A DNA stretch of 60,664 nt, taken from an uncultured Bacteroidales bacterium. GTDB taxonomy: Bacteria; Bacteroidota; Bacteroidia; Bacteroidales; UBA932. The notes beneath the pieces are model-generated. The model was given only the letters and a program-made list of their open reading frames with translations. It did no database searches and was not told the origin of the DNA. This document shows positions 26,676-35,495 of the stretch, one piece after another. Each line of letters opens with the position of its first letter. Position 1 is the first letter of the stretch. The stretch covers positions 1-60,664 of the forward strand of contig CALVAJ010000012.1 of NCBI GenBank assembly GCA_944325505.1. Reading direction: 5' to 3'. The translations under genes and the position numbers were made by a program.

Positions 26676-28481
26676 TTAGTTACTTGTATTTCTGTCGATT
26701 GTTTCTGCTATATCTTCAACTTTCCTGTCTGCATAGCGGCTGAATGTGCTCAGACACAGCGGACATGCCGTGACAATGACATCGGGCGATGCAGCGGTAA
26801 GGTTGTTCAATGCGTTTTCCGTCAGGGCCTTGCGCTTGTCGAAGCTCAGTGAAAGGCTGCCAACGCTTCCTCCGCAGCAGATGCTTTCTTTCCTGTTTTT
26901 CGCGGCCTCTACAAGTGTTCCCGCACGCAGCAGGACGTTGCGCGGCTGCTCGTATATGCCGCTGCCCCTGCCGAGTTCGCACGGGTCGTGATAAACGTAT
27001 TTTCTCGGGTCCCTTTTTATTTTCAGACGTCCCTCAGAGATGAGGCTGTCGATGAATTCCGTGTGGTGGACAATCCTTATTCCTTCAAGACTGTATCTCT
27101 CCTTGAAAATCCTGTAGCAGATAGGGCATGAGAGAAGCAGGGTGTCCGCGCCTGAATTCCGGATTATTCCGGTATTTTTCTCCACCATCTGCTTTGCCTG
27201 GTCGAAACGTCCCGCCATCCACATCGGCCTGCCGCAGCATATTCCTCCGTCCTTGTCCATCAGCTCATATTCGACACCGGCCTTTTTCAGGAGCGACTCC
27301 ATCGCTTTTCTGATTGACGGGGTAAGTGCGGTCATGCAGCCGGCATAGTAGAGTATTTTCCCGCGGCTGTCAATTGCAAGGGATGCCGTATCTATTGAGG
27401 AGTAGTCAGGACTGAGACCGTATTTGCGGACTGATCTCTGCGCTATACGGAGCTTGTCGCCTTCGACTCCTACCGGACAGATTGCAGTACATTTCCCGCA
27501 CAGGAGACATTTGTCGCTTATTTCTTCTATCCGCACTTCATTGCCGCGGCGTATCTGCCGGTTAAGATATACGGTCGTATCCTTGATATTCCCTTTCTGG
27601 ACGCTCATCGGGCAGGCGTCGATGCACAGTCCGCAGCTCGGGCAAGAGTAGACCTGCGCCTTTGCAAGGCCTTTTCTCGCGTGTCGTATCTTTATTCCGG
27701 CATTCCTGAGCGGTATCAGCAGGATTTCGGAAGGTATGTGCATGTACCGCGTAAAAGGCAGTACGCAGAAGAATATTCCCAAAGCGCATGAATACGCCCA
27801 CCAGGAAGGAAGCATATTGGCATGGTCGCTCAAAAAGGATGTGAATACGTAATTCAGTGATTTCGTGAGAAACGACCCTCCGCTGATGTCTGCGGTAAAT
27901 CCTTCGGCAAGCAGCCTCAGAGGGAAAATGGACCATAGGGAGTACAGGCCTACCAGATCAAGGAAGCTCGGGTTGGTAGTCCTTCTCATGCCGAATATCT
28001 TCGAGCGTATCCTCTTGATTATCGCCAGCGCTATGCCGCTGAGTACGACAAGAAGGAAAAAGTCCATAAGGAAGAAGAGCACTGCTCCCTTCATGGTGGT
28101 TTCCGTCTCTGCGACAAAGTACCTGAAGAATATCGGATAGTAAAAGAGCTTTGCCCGGTGCGGAGTGTAGAGCAGAACCTCGATATGTCCGACGACAATG
28201 AGCATGAACCAGCCGAAAGCGATACTGGAGTGCATATAGCCGAGCAGCTTGTTCCTTTTCCATATTTTGACATGCAGAAGGCAGTCGCAGAAAATGTCCT
28301 TGATGTTCTTTGCCAGTGTCTTGGGTGTGATGAGGGATATGAAGAAACGCCTCCTGTCCTCTTTCGGCAACTGTCCAATTATCCTTATCAGGGCTATGAT
28401 GCAGTACGTGAGGATGAATACCATCCCTATCATGAACGGCAGCACGAAATCATTGTATCCTGTAAGAAACCTCTCTCTCAC
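26676..28481 (-). CDS. Membrane-bound HdrD-like fusion: heme b domain, two 4Fe-4S clusters, two CCG domains
   Basis: A 601-residue fusion. Residues about 13-255 form a NarI/HdrE-like membrane domain with five to six helices and histidines that could bind heme b (H84, H99, H108, H248). A ferredoxin domain follows with C280-C283-C286-C290 and C325-C328-C331-C335. The C-terminal third has two complete CCG domains: C382, C415-C416, C452/C455, and C501, C535-C536, C573/C576. These bind the noncubane 4Fe-4S clusters that reduce disulfides in heterodisulfide reductase. It combines HdrE, HdrC and HdrD in one chain, similar in idea to DsrMK. It probably exchanges electrons between menaquinone and a thiol/disulfide. 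The start is GTG, two bases after the hdrC2 stop. Confidence 0.88.
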   Translation of the reverse strand: MRERFLTGYNDFVLPFMIGMVFILTYCIIALIRIIGQLPKEDRRRFFISLITPKTLAKNIKDIFCDCLLHVKIWKRNKLLGYMHSSIAFGWFMLIVVGHIEVLLYTPHRAKLFYYPIFFRYFVAETETTMKGAVLFFLMDFFLLVVLSGIALAIIKRIRSKIFGMRRTTNPSFLDLVGLYSLWSIFPLRLLAEGFTADISGGSFLTKSLNYVFTSFLSDHANMLPSWWAYSCALGIFFCVLPFTRYMHIPSEILLIPLRNAGIKIRHARKGLAKAQVYSCPSCGLCIDACPMSVQKGNIKDTTVYLNRQIRRGNEVRIEEISDKCLLCGKCTAICPVGVEGDKLRIAQRSVRKYGLSPDYSSIDTASLAIDSRGKILYYAGCMTALTPSIRKAMESLLKKAGVEYELMDKDGGICCGRPMWMAGRFDQAKQMVEKNTGIIRNSGADTLLLSCPICYRIFKERYSLEGIRIVHHTEFIDSLISEGRLKIKRDPRKYVYHDPCELGRGSGIYEQPRNVLLRAGTLVEAAKNRKESICCGGSVGSLSLSFDKRKALTENALNNLTAASPDVIVTACPLCLSTFSRYADRKVEDIAETIDRNTSN

Positions 28482-28482
28482 G

Positions 28483-28821
28483 TCAGTCTTCTTTATAAAG
28501 TTTGCAAATCGACAGTATCAGATGCCTGGTGTTTATTCCGCGCGGACATACCATGCTGCACTTTCCGCACAGCATGCAGCACCGGAGCATCTTCACCGCG
28601 TCCTTTTCCTTTCCTCTCTGCAGGGCATGGAGCACTTTCCTCAGGCTCATGCCGCTGAAGTTCCCTGCAGGGCATGTGGCGGTGCAGGAGCCGCAGGACA
28701 TGCATTTCCACGCATCGGGCTCGAGCTCATGCAGTCTGTTGAACAGTGTGAGATCCACATTGTCCAGATTGACAGTCGAGCTTGGCGATATGCTGAATCC
28801 GAAAATATTCTCCATTGTCAT
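28483..28821 (-). CDS. HdrC-like iron-sulfur protein (second)
   Basis: A 112-residue protein with two 4Fe-4S motifs: C40-C43-C46-C50 (WKCMSCGSCTATCPAGNF) and C82-C85-C88-C92 (CMLCGKCSMVCPRG), with an additional Cys at 81. It is the size of a minimal HdrC subunit and would pass electrons between the flavoprotein and the membrane subunit. Its ATG overlaps the hdrA stop by 4 bases, and the next gene starts 1 base after its stop, so it is tightly coupled with both. Confidence 0.87.
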   Translation of the reverse strand: MTMENIFGFSISPSSTVNLDNVDLTLFNRLHELEPDAWKCMSCGSCTATCPAGNFSGMSLRKVLHALQRGKEKDAVKMLRCCMLCGKCSMVCPRGINTRHLILSICKLYKED

Positions 28822-29834
28822 AGCCTGTTGATATATGAATGTATCTCGAGTGCTGCGGACCGTGCTTCGGCAAGGGTTTCAGGTACGGTCTTCGGGCCTG
28901 TGCACGCACCGGCATAGTATATCCCGTCCCTTGATGAGGAAGTGATGTCCGCTATGTTGTCCCGGCTCTTGAAAAAGCCGTCGGAGTCTGTCTGAAGCGA
29001 TACCATGCCTGCCAGGGTGCTGCAGTCCGGGTTGCAGACCATTCCTGCCATGAGGACCAGAAGGTCGAGGGTTACCTTTACAGGTTTTCCTGCAAGGGTG
29101 TCTTCTGCCTTTACTATGACTTTGCCCTCTATGTTTTCACTTACTTCCGATACGCGTCCCCTTATGAAGCGTACGCCGTAGTCCCTTTGCGCGGCGATAT
29201 AGAAGTCTTCATACTTTTTCCCGAACATTCTGAGGTCCATGTAGAAACAGTATACCATGGCGTCGGGAAACCTCTTCTTGATCTCGATTGCCTGCTTGAC
29301 GGCGGTTATGCAGCATACTTTCGAGCACTGCGGATTCCTGGCTTTCTCATCTCTGGAGCCTACGCAGTGTACGAATCCTATCGCATTCATTTCTGAGCCG
29401 TCTATGCGGTCATCGTTTCCGTCGTTGAACCAGTGCTCGAGGTCGCTGTTGGTCATCACCTGATCATAGACGCCGTAGCCGTATTCTTCCTTTTTTCCGG
29501 CATCGAATACTGAAAACCCCGTAGTCACAAGCACGACTTTGGCTATGACTGAGACACCGTTTGTCAGCATTATGTTGTAGCTGTCCTTGAGCCTGTTCAT
29601 AAACGAGATTTCAGTGTTCAGGAAGATATTGGCCCTCCCTGTAGCTTCTATGAGGGACGAAACCACATCCTTTGCCGGGGTCATGTCCGGAAAGAGACAG
29701 TGCCACTGTGCGACATGTCCCCCGAGACGGTCCGACTTCTCTACTATTATCGGGTTGTAACCAAGTTTAAGAAGCTGTCTGGCCGCTTCCATTCCGGCGA
29801 TTCCTCCGCCTACTATGACTATGTTGTCTTTCAT
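28818..29834 (-). CDS. HdrA/QmoA-like FAD protein
   Basis: Flavoprotein of 338 residues from the ATG at 29834; an upstream in-frame ATG at 29864 would overlap hdrB by 20 bases and place 10 residues before the FAD fold, so I prefer the internal one. The FAD dinucleotide fold is NIVIVGGGIAGMEAARQL. The HdrA-type cysteine cluster is in FVHCVGSRDEKARNPQCSKVCC (C157, C170, C174, C175). The second FAD segment is GIYYAGACTGPKTVPETLAEARSAAL. It lacks the N- and C-terminal ferredoxin domains of methanogen HdrA, so it is closer in size to the HdrA of sHdr systems. It is the flavin hub of the complex. Confidence 0.88.
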   Translation of the reverse strand: MKDNIVIVGGGIAGMEAARQLLKLGYNPIIVEKSDRLGGHVAQWHCLFPDMTPAKDVVSSLIEATGRANIFLNTEISFMNRLKDSYNIMLTNGVSVIAKVVLVTTGFSVFDAGKKEEYGYGVYDQVMTNSDLEHWFNDGNDDRIDGSEMNAIGFVHCVGSRDEKARNPQCSKVCCITAVKQAIEIKKRFPDAMVYCFYMDLRMFGKKYEDFYIAAQRDYGVRFIRGRVSEVSENIEGKVIVKAEDTLAGKPVKVTLDLLVLMAGMVCNPDCSTLAGMVSLQTDSDGFFKSRDNIADITSSSRDGIYYAGACTGPKTVPETLAEARSAALEIHSYINRL

Positions 29835-29844
29835 ATCAGTGCGA

Positions 29845-30915
29845 TTAGCAGCATTTGAGCACACCGGGGAGTTCCGGCCGCATGATGTCTTTCCTGTTCA
29901 GTCCCTTGTACTTGTCTTCAGGACTGTATTCTATTCCGATCTTGTCCAGGAGCGGCTCTACGGCCACCTGGTGGAGCTGCAGCCCCAGATCCCACGGGTC
30001 ATATCCGAGGACAAGACCTGCCACTTCCTCATAGGTGAATACCGGTATTCCGTACCCGTTCTGCCCGTATGTCTTGCCCTCCATCTCGGCGATCACATAC
30101 TGCCATCTGTCGAGGAAATACGGACAGCCGGGGCAGTTGGTGATTATCATGTCCGGATGATAAGGTTCCATCGATTCGAACTTCTTGTGCGTATTGGACA
30201 GGGAGTAGCCCCTGTTGGCCTTTACATGGTACTGCCTGAATCCGTATCCGCAGCAGTGCCTGCGTTCAGGATAGTCGATTACGCTTCCTCCCCATGACTC
30301 TATCATTCCGCAGAGCACATAAGGGTATTCGGCGCCGCCGACTCCTTTTGACGGGAACATTTTCGAGTAATGGCATCCGATATGCTCCACTACCTTGAGC
30401 GGCTCTCCGGTCTGTCTGTTGATCAGCCTGAACTTTGCCTTCTCGGCAATTTCATTCCTGTATTTGTAGATCAGGTCGCTTGCGTGCGCTATGTATTTGG
30501 GTTTCTTGAATTCCCTTCGGCATGCCTTCCACAGCAGCTCCCGGATCCTGGTCTCCAGTTCCGGAAACTCATGCCATGTCTCGAGAATTTCCAGATAGTT
30601 TCCGAAAGAGGTGATGCAGGAAGCCACATAGTTTTCGTACCCTGCTTCCGTCATCAGGGCGAACTGCCTGGCTACGATAGTCATTACGGTTTCCTGCGGT
30701 ATGGTGTCGCAGTGGTATGCTATCCCTCCGCAAGTGGTGTGGTTCGCAGCTTCATAGAAGTCTTTTCCCAGCACATTGCGGCAGATTTCGAGGAACATCC
30801 GTTCCGCTCCCGGAAAGAAGTTCTGCCTGATGCAGCTCCTCACGTAGAACCACTTGTCGTCCGGAATTTCTTTCTGGTAGTCCGCCCATATTTTCTGTTT
30901 TCCTTGGTATATCAT
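29845..30915 (-). CDS. HdrB-like subunit with one intact and one degenerate CCG domain
   Basis: A 356-residue HdrB-like protein. The second CCG domain is intact (HIGCHYSKMF, RHCCGYGFR, TNCPGCPYF). The first is altered: C28 is followed 33 residues later by TTCGG (C62) instead of a Cys-Cys-Gly, and the final CXXC is reduced to ASCITS (C100). So one noncubane cluster should be present and the other may be lost or bound differently. It resembles the HdrB1 subunit of sHdr. It starts 48 bases after hdrC1 and ends just before the hdrA start. Confidence 0.86.
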   Translation of the reverse strand: MIYQGKQKIWADYQKEIPDDKWFYVRSCIRQNFFPGAERMFLEICRNVLGKDFYEAANHTTCGGIAYHCDTIPQETVMTIVARQFALMTEAGYENYVASCITSFGNYLEILETWHEFPELETRIRELLWKACRREFKKPKYIAHASDLIYKYRNEIAEKAKFRLINRQTGEPLKVVEHIGCHYSKMFPSKGVGGAEYPYVLCGMIESWGGSVIDYPERRHCCGYGFRQYHVKANRGYSLSNTHKKFESMEPYHPDMIITNCPGCPYFLDRWQYVIAEMEGKTYGQNGYGIPVFTYEEVAGLVLGYDPWDLGLQLHQVAVEPLLDKIGIEYSPEDKYKGLNRKDIMRPELPGVLKCC

Positions 30916-30963
30916 GGTCTTTCTGTAGACAGGTTTTATGGCCCTGAAACGGGCCTGTGGTGA

Positions 30964-31665
30964 TTATTCTTCGCTGTTGAAATGGCCCGGGGATATCTTT
31001 TCGAAGGTCATCCTGCAGTATTCGTCGATATCCATGCCCAACTCACCGGCTTTCTGTTCCGAATATTTCTCTACGGCTTCGATCCGTTCCGTACCTCCAG
31101 TTACATCGAAGATGCTTTTGAGCTCGTCCAGGGATTCCTGCGGAATCTTCCTGAGCACTCCCGGGCCTTCGCCCTTGAAGTTGGCCCCGAGACGTTCGAA
31201 ATTATCCTTGAGGTGTTCCGTATGCCACTTCCACACAGGGCCGGACTCCACATGGTCCTCCCATTTGAACGTATCCGGATATACGCAGTATCCGTAGTTT
31301 AGAATGTTTCCGGTGAGTATGCGGGTCAGGGGCAAGAGCTGTCTCCCTTTCTCTGAACATGTAAAATACCCGAGCTTTGCGGAAAGGTTCCTCAGGGCCA
31401 TGATCACCAGTCCCGGAGCGTTTTTCCGCGGACAGCGTGTGACGCATGACATGCACTCGCCGCAGTACCATATGACATCGCTTTTGAGGAGCTTCTCTAT
31501 CTCGGCTTCGTCCTTGCTCTGGACCGTGTCGACAATCTTCCTCGGGTCATACCTGTAGAATTCTGCGGCGGGGCAGATGGCCGTACAGGTCCCGCAGTTG
31601 ATGCAGGTCTTCAGGCCTTCCTTTACCCTGTAGTCTTTTATGAGTTCATCGTAAAGTTTACCCAT
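30964..31665 (-). CDS. HdrC-like iron-sulfur protein (first), start of operon
   Basis: A 233-residue HdrC-like protein with two 4Fe-4S motifs: C21-C24-C27-C31 (CINCGTCTAICPAAEF) and C68-C71-C74-C78 (WYCGECMSCVTRCPRKNAPG). The remainder is helical and soluble, with GHFNSEE at the end. Length is close to HdrC1 of sHdr systems. It is the first gene of the operon; a full promoter lies 52-83 bases upstream, within and after the 3' end of rlmD. Confidence 0.86.
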   Translation of the reverse strand: MGKLYDELIKDYRVKEGLKTCINCGTCTAICPAAEFYRYDPRKIVDTVQSKDEAEIEKLLKSDVIWYCGECMSCVTRCPRKNAPGLVIMALRNLSAKLGYFTCSEKGRQLLPLTRILTGNILNYGYCVYPDTFKWEDHVESGPVWKWHTEHLKDNFERLGANFKGEGPGVLRKIPQESLDELKSIFDVTGGTERIEAVEKYSEQKAGELGMDIDEYCRMTFEKISPGHFNSEE

Positions 31666-31716
31666 AACTGTATTTGGTTTGAGGTTTCAGTACATTTGCA
31701 CTCACGCGCAATCCTA

Positions 31717-31748
31717 CAAAGGTAGAAAAATTTTGAAGAAATGTCAAA
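31717..31748 (-). promoter_or_regulatory. Promoter of the Hdr-cysteate synthase operon
   Basis: On the minus strand TTTG (31745-31748) is followed after exactly 20 bases by TACCTTTG (31717-31724). This matches the Bacteroidetes primary sigma consensus. The -33 box overlaps the rlmD stop codon, so the operon is expressed independently of rlmD, with a leader of about 40-45 bases before the hdrC1 start. Confidence 0.8.
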
Positions 31749-33159
31749 ACTGCCTCTGCAGGTCGAGTCTTACGACATTTTCCACATGATGGGTATGGGG
31801 AAACATATCTACAGGGCGCACTGCGGTTATTGCATATTTGCCTGACAGGATTGCCAGGTCGCGGGCCTGTGAGGCCGGGTTGCAGCTTACATAGACTATC
31901 CTTTCAGGTTCTGCCTTCAGGATGACTTGCGCCACGTCGGGATGGATTCCCGCCCTCGGCGGGTCGAGAATAACCACATCCGGCCTTCCGTGCATCCCTA
32001 CGAAATCATCTGTCAGGATGTCCTTCATGTCTCCGGCGTAGAAATCGCAATTGGTTATCCCGTTGGCCCTTGCGTTCTCCTTTGCGTCCTCTATGGCTTC
32101 AGGCACGTATTCTATACCTATGACTTTCTTTGCCTTGGCGGAAACGAACTGGGCTATCGTTCCGGTTCCGGTATAAAGGTCATAGACGGTCTCCTGTCCT
32201 GTAAGGGCGGCGTATTCCCGTGCGACACTGTAGAGCCTGTATGCCTGTTTCGTGTTTGTCTGGTAGAAGGATTTCGGTCCTATCTTGAACTTCAGGCCTT
32301 CCATATATTCGTATATGGCTTCCTCTCCTTTGTACAGTATGCATTCCCGGTCGGCAATGGAGTCGTTCGCCTTGCCGTTTATCACATAATACAGGGATGT
32401 TATCTGCGGAAACTCTGCAGCTACGGCATCCAGGAGCGCGGAACGTGCCCCGGCGTCTTCATGATAGAAGCAGACGATGAGCATTACCTCGCCGGCTTCC
32501 GTGGTACGGATGAACATGTTGCGCAGAAAGCCGGTATGTTCCCTGATATCGAAGAATTCCAGACCGTGCTCAAGAGCGTATTCCTTAATGAAAAGCCTTA
32601 TCCGGTTCGAAGGGTCCTTCTGAAGATGGCACTGCTTTATATCCAGCACTTTGTCGAAGAATTTACCCACATGGAATCCCAGGCCGCACCTTTCTGCCTC
32701 CGTAAGCGAGTCAGGATCCTCGTCCGGGAATATCCACCGCCTGCGTGAGAAGGTGAACTCCAGCTTGTTCCTGTAATATTCTGTTTCATCGGAAGGTACG
32801 ATAGGGGATATCTCCGGTACATCCAGGTGTCCTATACGTACCAGCTGGTCATAGACCTGCTGCTGCTTTGCCTGGAGCTGCATCGGATAGGGAAGCGGCT
32901 GCCATTTGCACCCGCCGCATACCCCGAAATGGCTGCAGAACGGCTCCAGACGGTGTTCAGAAGGCTTTACGATCCTGAGGATGTAGCCTTCCATGTAATT
33001 CTTTTTCTTCTTGGTAACCTTCACGTCCACTATATCTCCAGGTACGGCGAACGGCACGAAAAGTACCGTGCCGTCCACTCGCGCCAGGGCTTTTCCTTCA
33101 GCCGCGACAGATTCTATCAGGACGTTTTCAAGTATTGTATCCTGTTTTTTCCTTGACAT
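31744..33159 (-). CDS. rlmD: 23S rRNA (uracil-C5)-methyltransferase RlmD/RumA
   Basis: Iron-sulfur RNA methyltransferase of 471 residues. An N-terminal TRAM domain (GKALARVDGTVLFVPFAVPGDIVDV) is followed by the cluster-binding motif CSHFGVCGGCKWQPL. The AdoMet-binding part has YDLYTGTGTIAQF; the catalytic blocks are VVILDPPRAGIHPDV and IVYVSCNPASQARDL with the nucleophilic Cys. The target is probably U1939; a related enzyme RlmC/RlmCD methylates other positions. It follows the Na/Pi cotransporter by 23 bases and carries the next operon's promoter in its last bases. Confidence 0.92.
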   Translation of the reverse strand: MSRKKQDTILENVLIESVAAEGKALARVDGTVLFVPFAVPGDIVDVKVTKKKKNYMEGYILRIVKPSEHRLEPFCSHFGVCGGCKWQPLPYPMQLQAKQQQVYDQLVRIGHLDVPEISPIVPSDETEYYRNKLEFTFSRRRWIFPDEDPDSLTEAERCGLGFHVGKFFDKVLDIKQCHLQKDPSNRIRLFIKEYALEHGLEFFDIREHTGFLRNMFIRTTEAGEVMLIVCFYHEDAGARSALLDAVAAEFPQITSLYYVINGKANDSIADRECILYKGEEAIYEYMEGLKFKIGPKSFYQTNTKQAYRLYSVAREYAALTGQETVYDLYTGTGTIAQFVSAKAKKVIGIEYVPEAIEDAKENARANGITNCDFYAGDMKDILTDDFVGMHGRPDVVILDPPRAGIHPDVAQVILKAEPERIVYVSCNPASQARDLAILSGKYAITAVRPVDMFPHTHHVENVVRLDLQRQF

Positions 33160-33182
33160 TTTGTTGACTGTATTGCAGCCTG

Positions 33183-34913
33183 CTATTTGAGGCTGTTACT
33201 GTATTTGAGCAGCGATTCCGAAACGTTGATCATGAAGTCTCCCATCTGCTCCAGATGCGAGATGATGTCCATGTACCAGACACTTGTCTGATAGTTGTCC
33301 CCTTTCTGCTCGATCAGGCGTATTTCCTCGTCACGGAGGTTGTTACGCATATTGTTGATACTGTCTTCCGCATCGTAGGCAGAGGCTATGCTGTCTATTC
33401 TGGTGATGTCGCCCGAGAGGTTTCCGATCATCACGTCATATGCCCTGTCCACCTGGTCGATCATCCTGTTGAGTTTGGTGATGGCCTCCGGAGAGAACTG
33501 CTTGCCGTGGGCGTTCTTCTGGGACAGTATCCTGCTTATGGCCTCGCCTGAGTCTCCGAGACTTTCCAGCTCGCCTATGATCTTGTACATCATACGCACC
33601 TCAGTGATAGTGTCATCGCTGAGCTCCTGTTTGGAGAGGTTGTTCAGGAAAGCCGCTATCTCATGCTCGATACGGTCCGCGATCTCTTCGTATTTGACCA
33701 GTTTGGCCCTGTATTCCTCGAACTTGTCCGGATCCTCCTCATTGACAGCAGACCTGACATAGCCGAAACCTTTGCGCGAAATCTGGGCGAAATGTATGAT
33801 CTCCTTAAGAGCCTGTTCTATGGCAAGTTCCGCAGTACGCATCGCACCGACATTGATGAACTGGAGCTTGAAGCTGTCTTCTTCCTGGTTTGCCGGAGCC
33901 TTGACCATCCATGACACGGCCTTCACGATAAGAGGGGTGAACCATATGAGGATGCAGGTGTTGATGAGGTTGAACATCGTATGCATCATGGAGATGCCGT
34001 ACAGGGCAGCCGTTTCGGCGTCTCCCGTTGCTTCGCTTCCGGTATAGACTGCCGTAGTCGGGTCAGGATATCCCATAAGGGTTATTATCTTGCCGATGAA
34101 AGCAAGGAAAGGATGGAAGAATATAAGAGCCCATATCACTCCGAATACGTTGAAGAGGGTATGGGCCCTTGCAGCCCTTTTGGCAGCCGTATTGGCAACT
34201 GCCGCCGCTATGTTCGCCGTAATGGTCGTACCTATGTTTTCTCCGAGAACCATTGCCGCACCCATCTCGAACGGGATCCATCCCATGTTCAGCATTATCA
34301 GCGTAAGGGCGACAGTAGCGCTGGAAGACTGGAGTACGAGCGTGAGCAACGTACCGAATACAAGGAAGATAAGTACTGAACCGAAACCGAAGTCAGTCCA
34401 CCTGGCGATGAAAGAAAGCACTTCAGGAGAGGACTGGAGATCCGGCACCGAGGACTTCATGAATGAAAGTCCGAGGAACAGCAGCGAGAAACCGATTATA
34501 AGTTCTCCGATATTCTTGCTCTTGCTTTTTTTGGACATCGTGCAGATGAATCCTACCGCCATCAGCGGAATGGAAAGTACCGAAATGTCCGCGGTAAAGC
34601 CCAGAAGGGAGATGATCCATGCCGTTACCGTAGTTCCGATATTGGCACCCATGATCACGCCTACGGCCTGGGTGAGGGTGAGGAGTCCTGCGTTTACAAA
34701 GCTTACCACCATTACGGTAGTGGCACTCGAAGACTGGATGATGGCTGTGATGCCGAGTCCGGTCAGCACCCTCTTGAAAGGATTCGAAGTCATGGCAGCG
34801 AGGAAAGATTTCAGCCTTTCGCCTGCGGCCTTCTGTAGTCCGGAACTCATCATGTTCATTCCGTAGAGGAACATTCCCAGAGCTCCGAGCAGAGTAAGAA
34901 TTTGTAGAACCAT
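33183..34913 (-). CDS. Na+/phosphate cotransporter family protein with PhoU-like tail
   Basis: Inner-membrane transporter of 576 residues. The two inverted Na/Pi-cotransport repeats show the QSSSA motif twice (IIQSSSATTVMVVSFVNAG and LVLQSSSATVALTLIMLNMG). About nine hydrophobic segments fill the first 340 residues. The C-terminal 200 residues are helical and cytoplasmic, similar to PhoU (ELAIEQALKEIIHFAQISR; KYEEIADRIEHEIAAFLNNL). It imports phosphate with sodium; regulation by the PhoU-like domain is inferred from family. It shares a transcript direction with rlmD. Confidence 0.93.
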   Translation of the reverse strand: MVLQILTLLGALGMFLYGMNMMSSGLQKAAGERLKSFLAAMTSNPFKRVLTGLGITAIIQSSSATTVMVVSFVNAGLLTLTQAVGVIMGANIGTTVTAWIISLLGFTADISVLSIPLMAVGFICTMSKKSKSKNIGELIIGFSLLFLGLSFMKSSVPDLQSSPEVLSFIARWTDFGFGSVLIFLVFGTLLTLVLQSSSATVALTLIMLNMGWIPFEMGAAMVLGENIGTTITANIAAAVANTAAKRAARAHTLFNVFGVIWALIFFHPFLAFIGKIITLMGYPDPTTAVYTGSEATGDAETAALYGISMMHTMFNLINTCILIWFTPLIVKAVSWMVKAPANQEEDSFKLQFINVGAMRTAELAIEQALKEIIHFAQISRKGFGYVRSAVNEEDPDKFEEYRAKLVKYEEIADRIEHEIAAFLNNLSKQELSDDTITEVRMMYKIIGELESLGDSGEAISRILSQKNAHGKQFSPEAITKLNRMIDQVDRAYDVMIGNLSGDITRIDSIASAYDAEDSINNMRNNLRDEEIRLIEQKGDNYQTSVWYMDIISHLEQMGDFMINVSESLLKYSNSLK

Positions 34914-34965
34914 AAATATTGTTTAAATCAATGTTGCCATGCAGCTGCGCCGTCAGGCGCTTTCC

Positions 34966-35412
34966 CTATTTGATGAGCTTGCCTGCCTTGGATATATCGT
35001 AGGAATATACCGGAGAGCAGGGCTCATATTTATAAGGTATATATTCGAACAGCTGGACAAAGACATGCCCTGTCCTGGTGCTGTAGTATGTATCGATTTT
35101 CAGTCCGTTCCCTTTGTTCTCTTCATTCAGGTCGATGCTTTGCGGGTCTGTCGACAGCGCTTTCAGTACGGACTCCGATTTGCTGGCAGGGAAGTATTTC
35201 TCGGTCTTCTTCAATACCTCTCCGGTTTCCGCATCCTTGAATGCCGTCTTCATGACGAAGAAGAGGATAAGTCCGACTATTGCAAGAGTATATCCTGCAA
35301 TGTTTACAGGTACCGAAGTCGGTGCGACTATGCATGCGACGCCGGCTGCAAAGAGTACTGCTGAAATTACTATGTCTTTTGCAGAATGTATTCTGCTGAA
35401 TCTGTTTTCCAT
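34966..35412 (-). CDS. Predicted two-helix membrane protein, function unknown
   Basis: A 148-residue protein from the ATG at 35412 (MENRFSRIHSAKDIV). An upstream ATG at 35445 adds 11 residues that look like leader sequence. Two hydrophobic segments (VISAVLFAAGVACIVAP and IAGYTLAIVGLILFFVM) are followed by a soluble C-terminal domain with KTEKYFPASKSESVLKAL and GHVFVQLFEYIPYKYEP. I do not recognise the family. It precedes the Na/Pi cotransporter by 52 bases in the same direction. Confidence 0.7.
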   Translation of the reverse strand: MENRFSRIHSAKDIVISAVLFAAGVACIVAPTSVPVNIAGYTLAIVGLILFFVMKTAFKDAETGEVLKKTEKYFPASKSESVLKALSTDPQSIDLNEENKGNGLKIDTYYSTRTGHVFVQLFEYIPYKYEPCSPVYSYDISKAGKLIK

Positions 35413-35495
35413 AATTCTAAATTTTATTATCTGATTAATTTTCAATATGTTACAATATTAAAGCCGGGGAGGGGAGCAGGGGGCCGCCTCTCCAA

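Noticed and set aside
34947-34960. GCGCC-GTCA-GGCGC hairpin before the Na/Pi cotransporter as a terminator
   Set aside because: The stem is only five pairs and no T-run follows in either direction.
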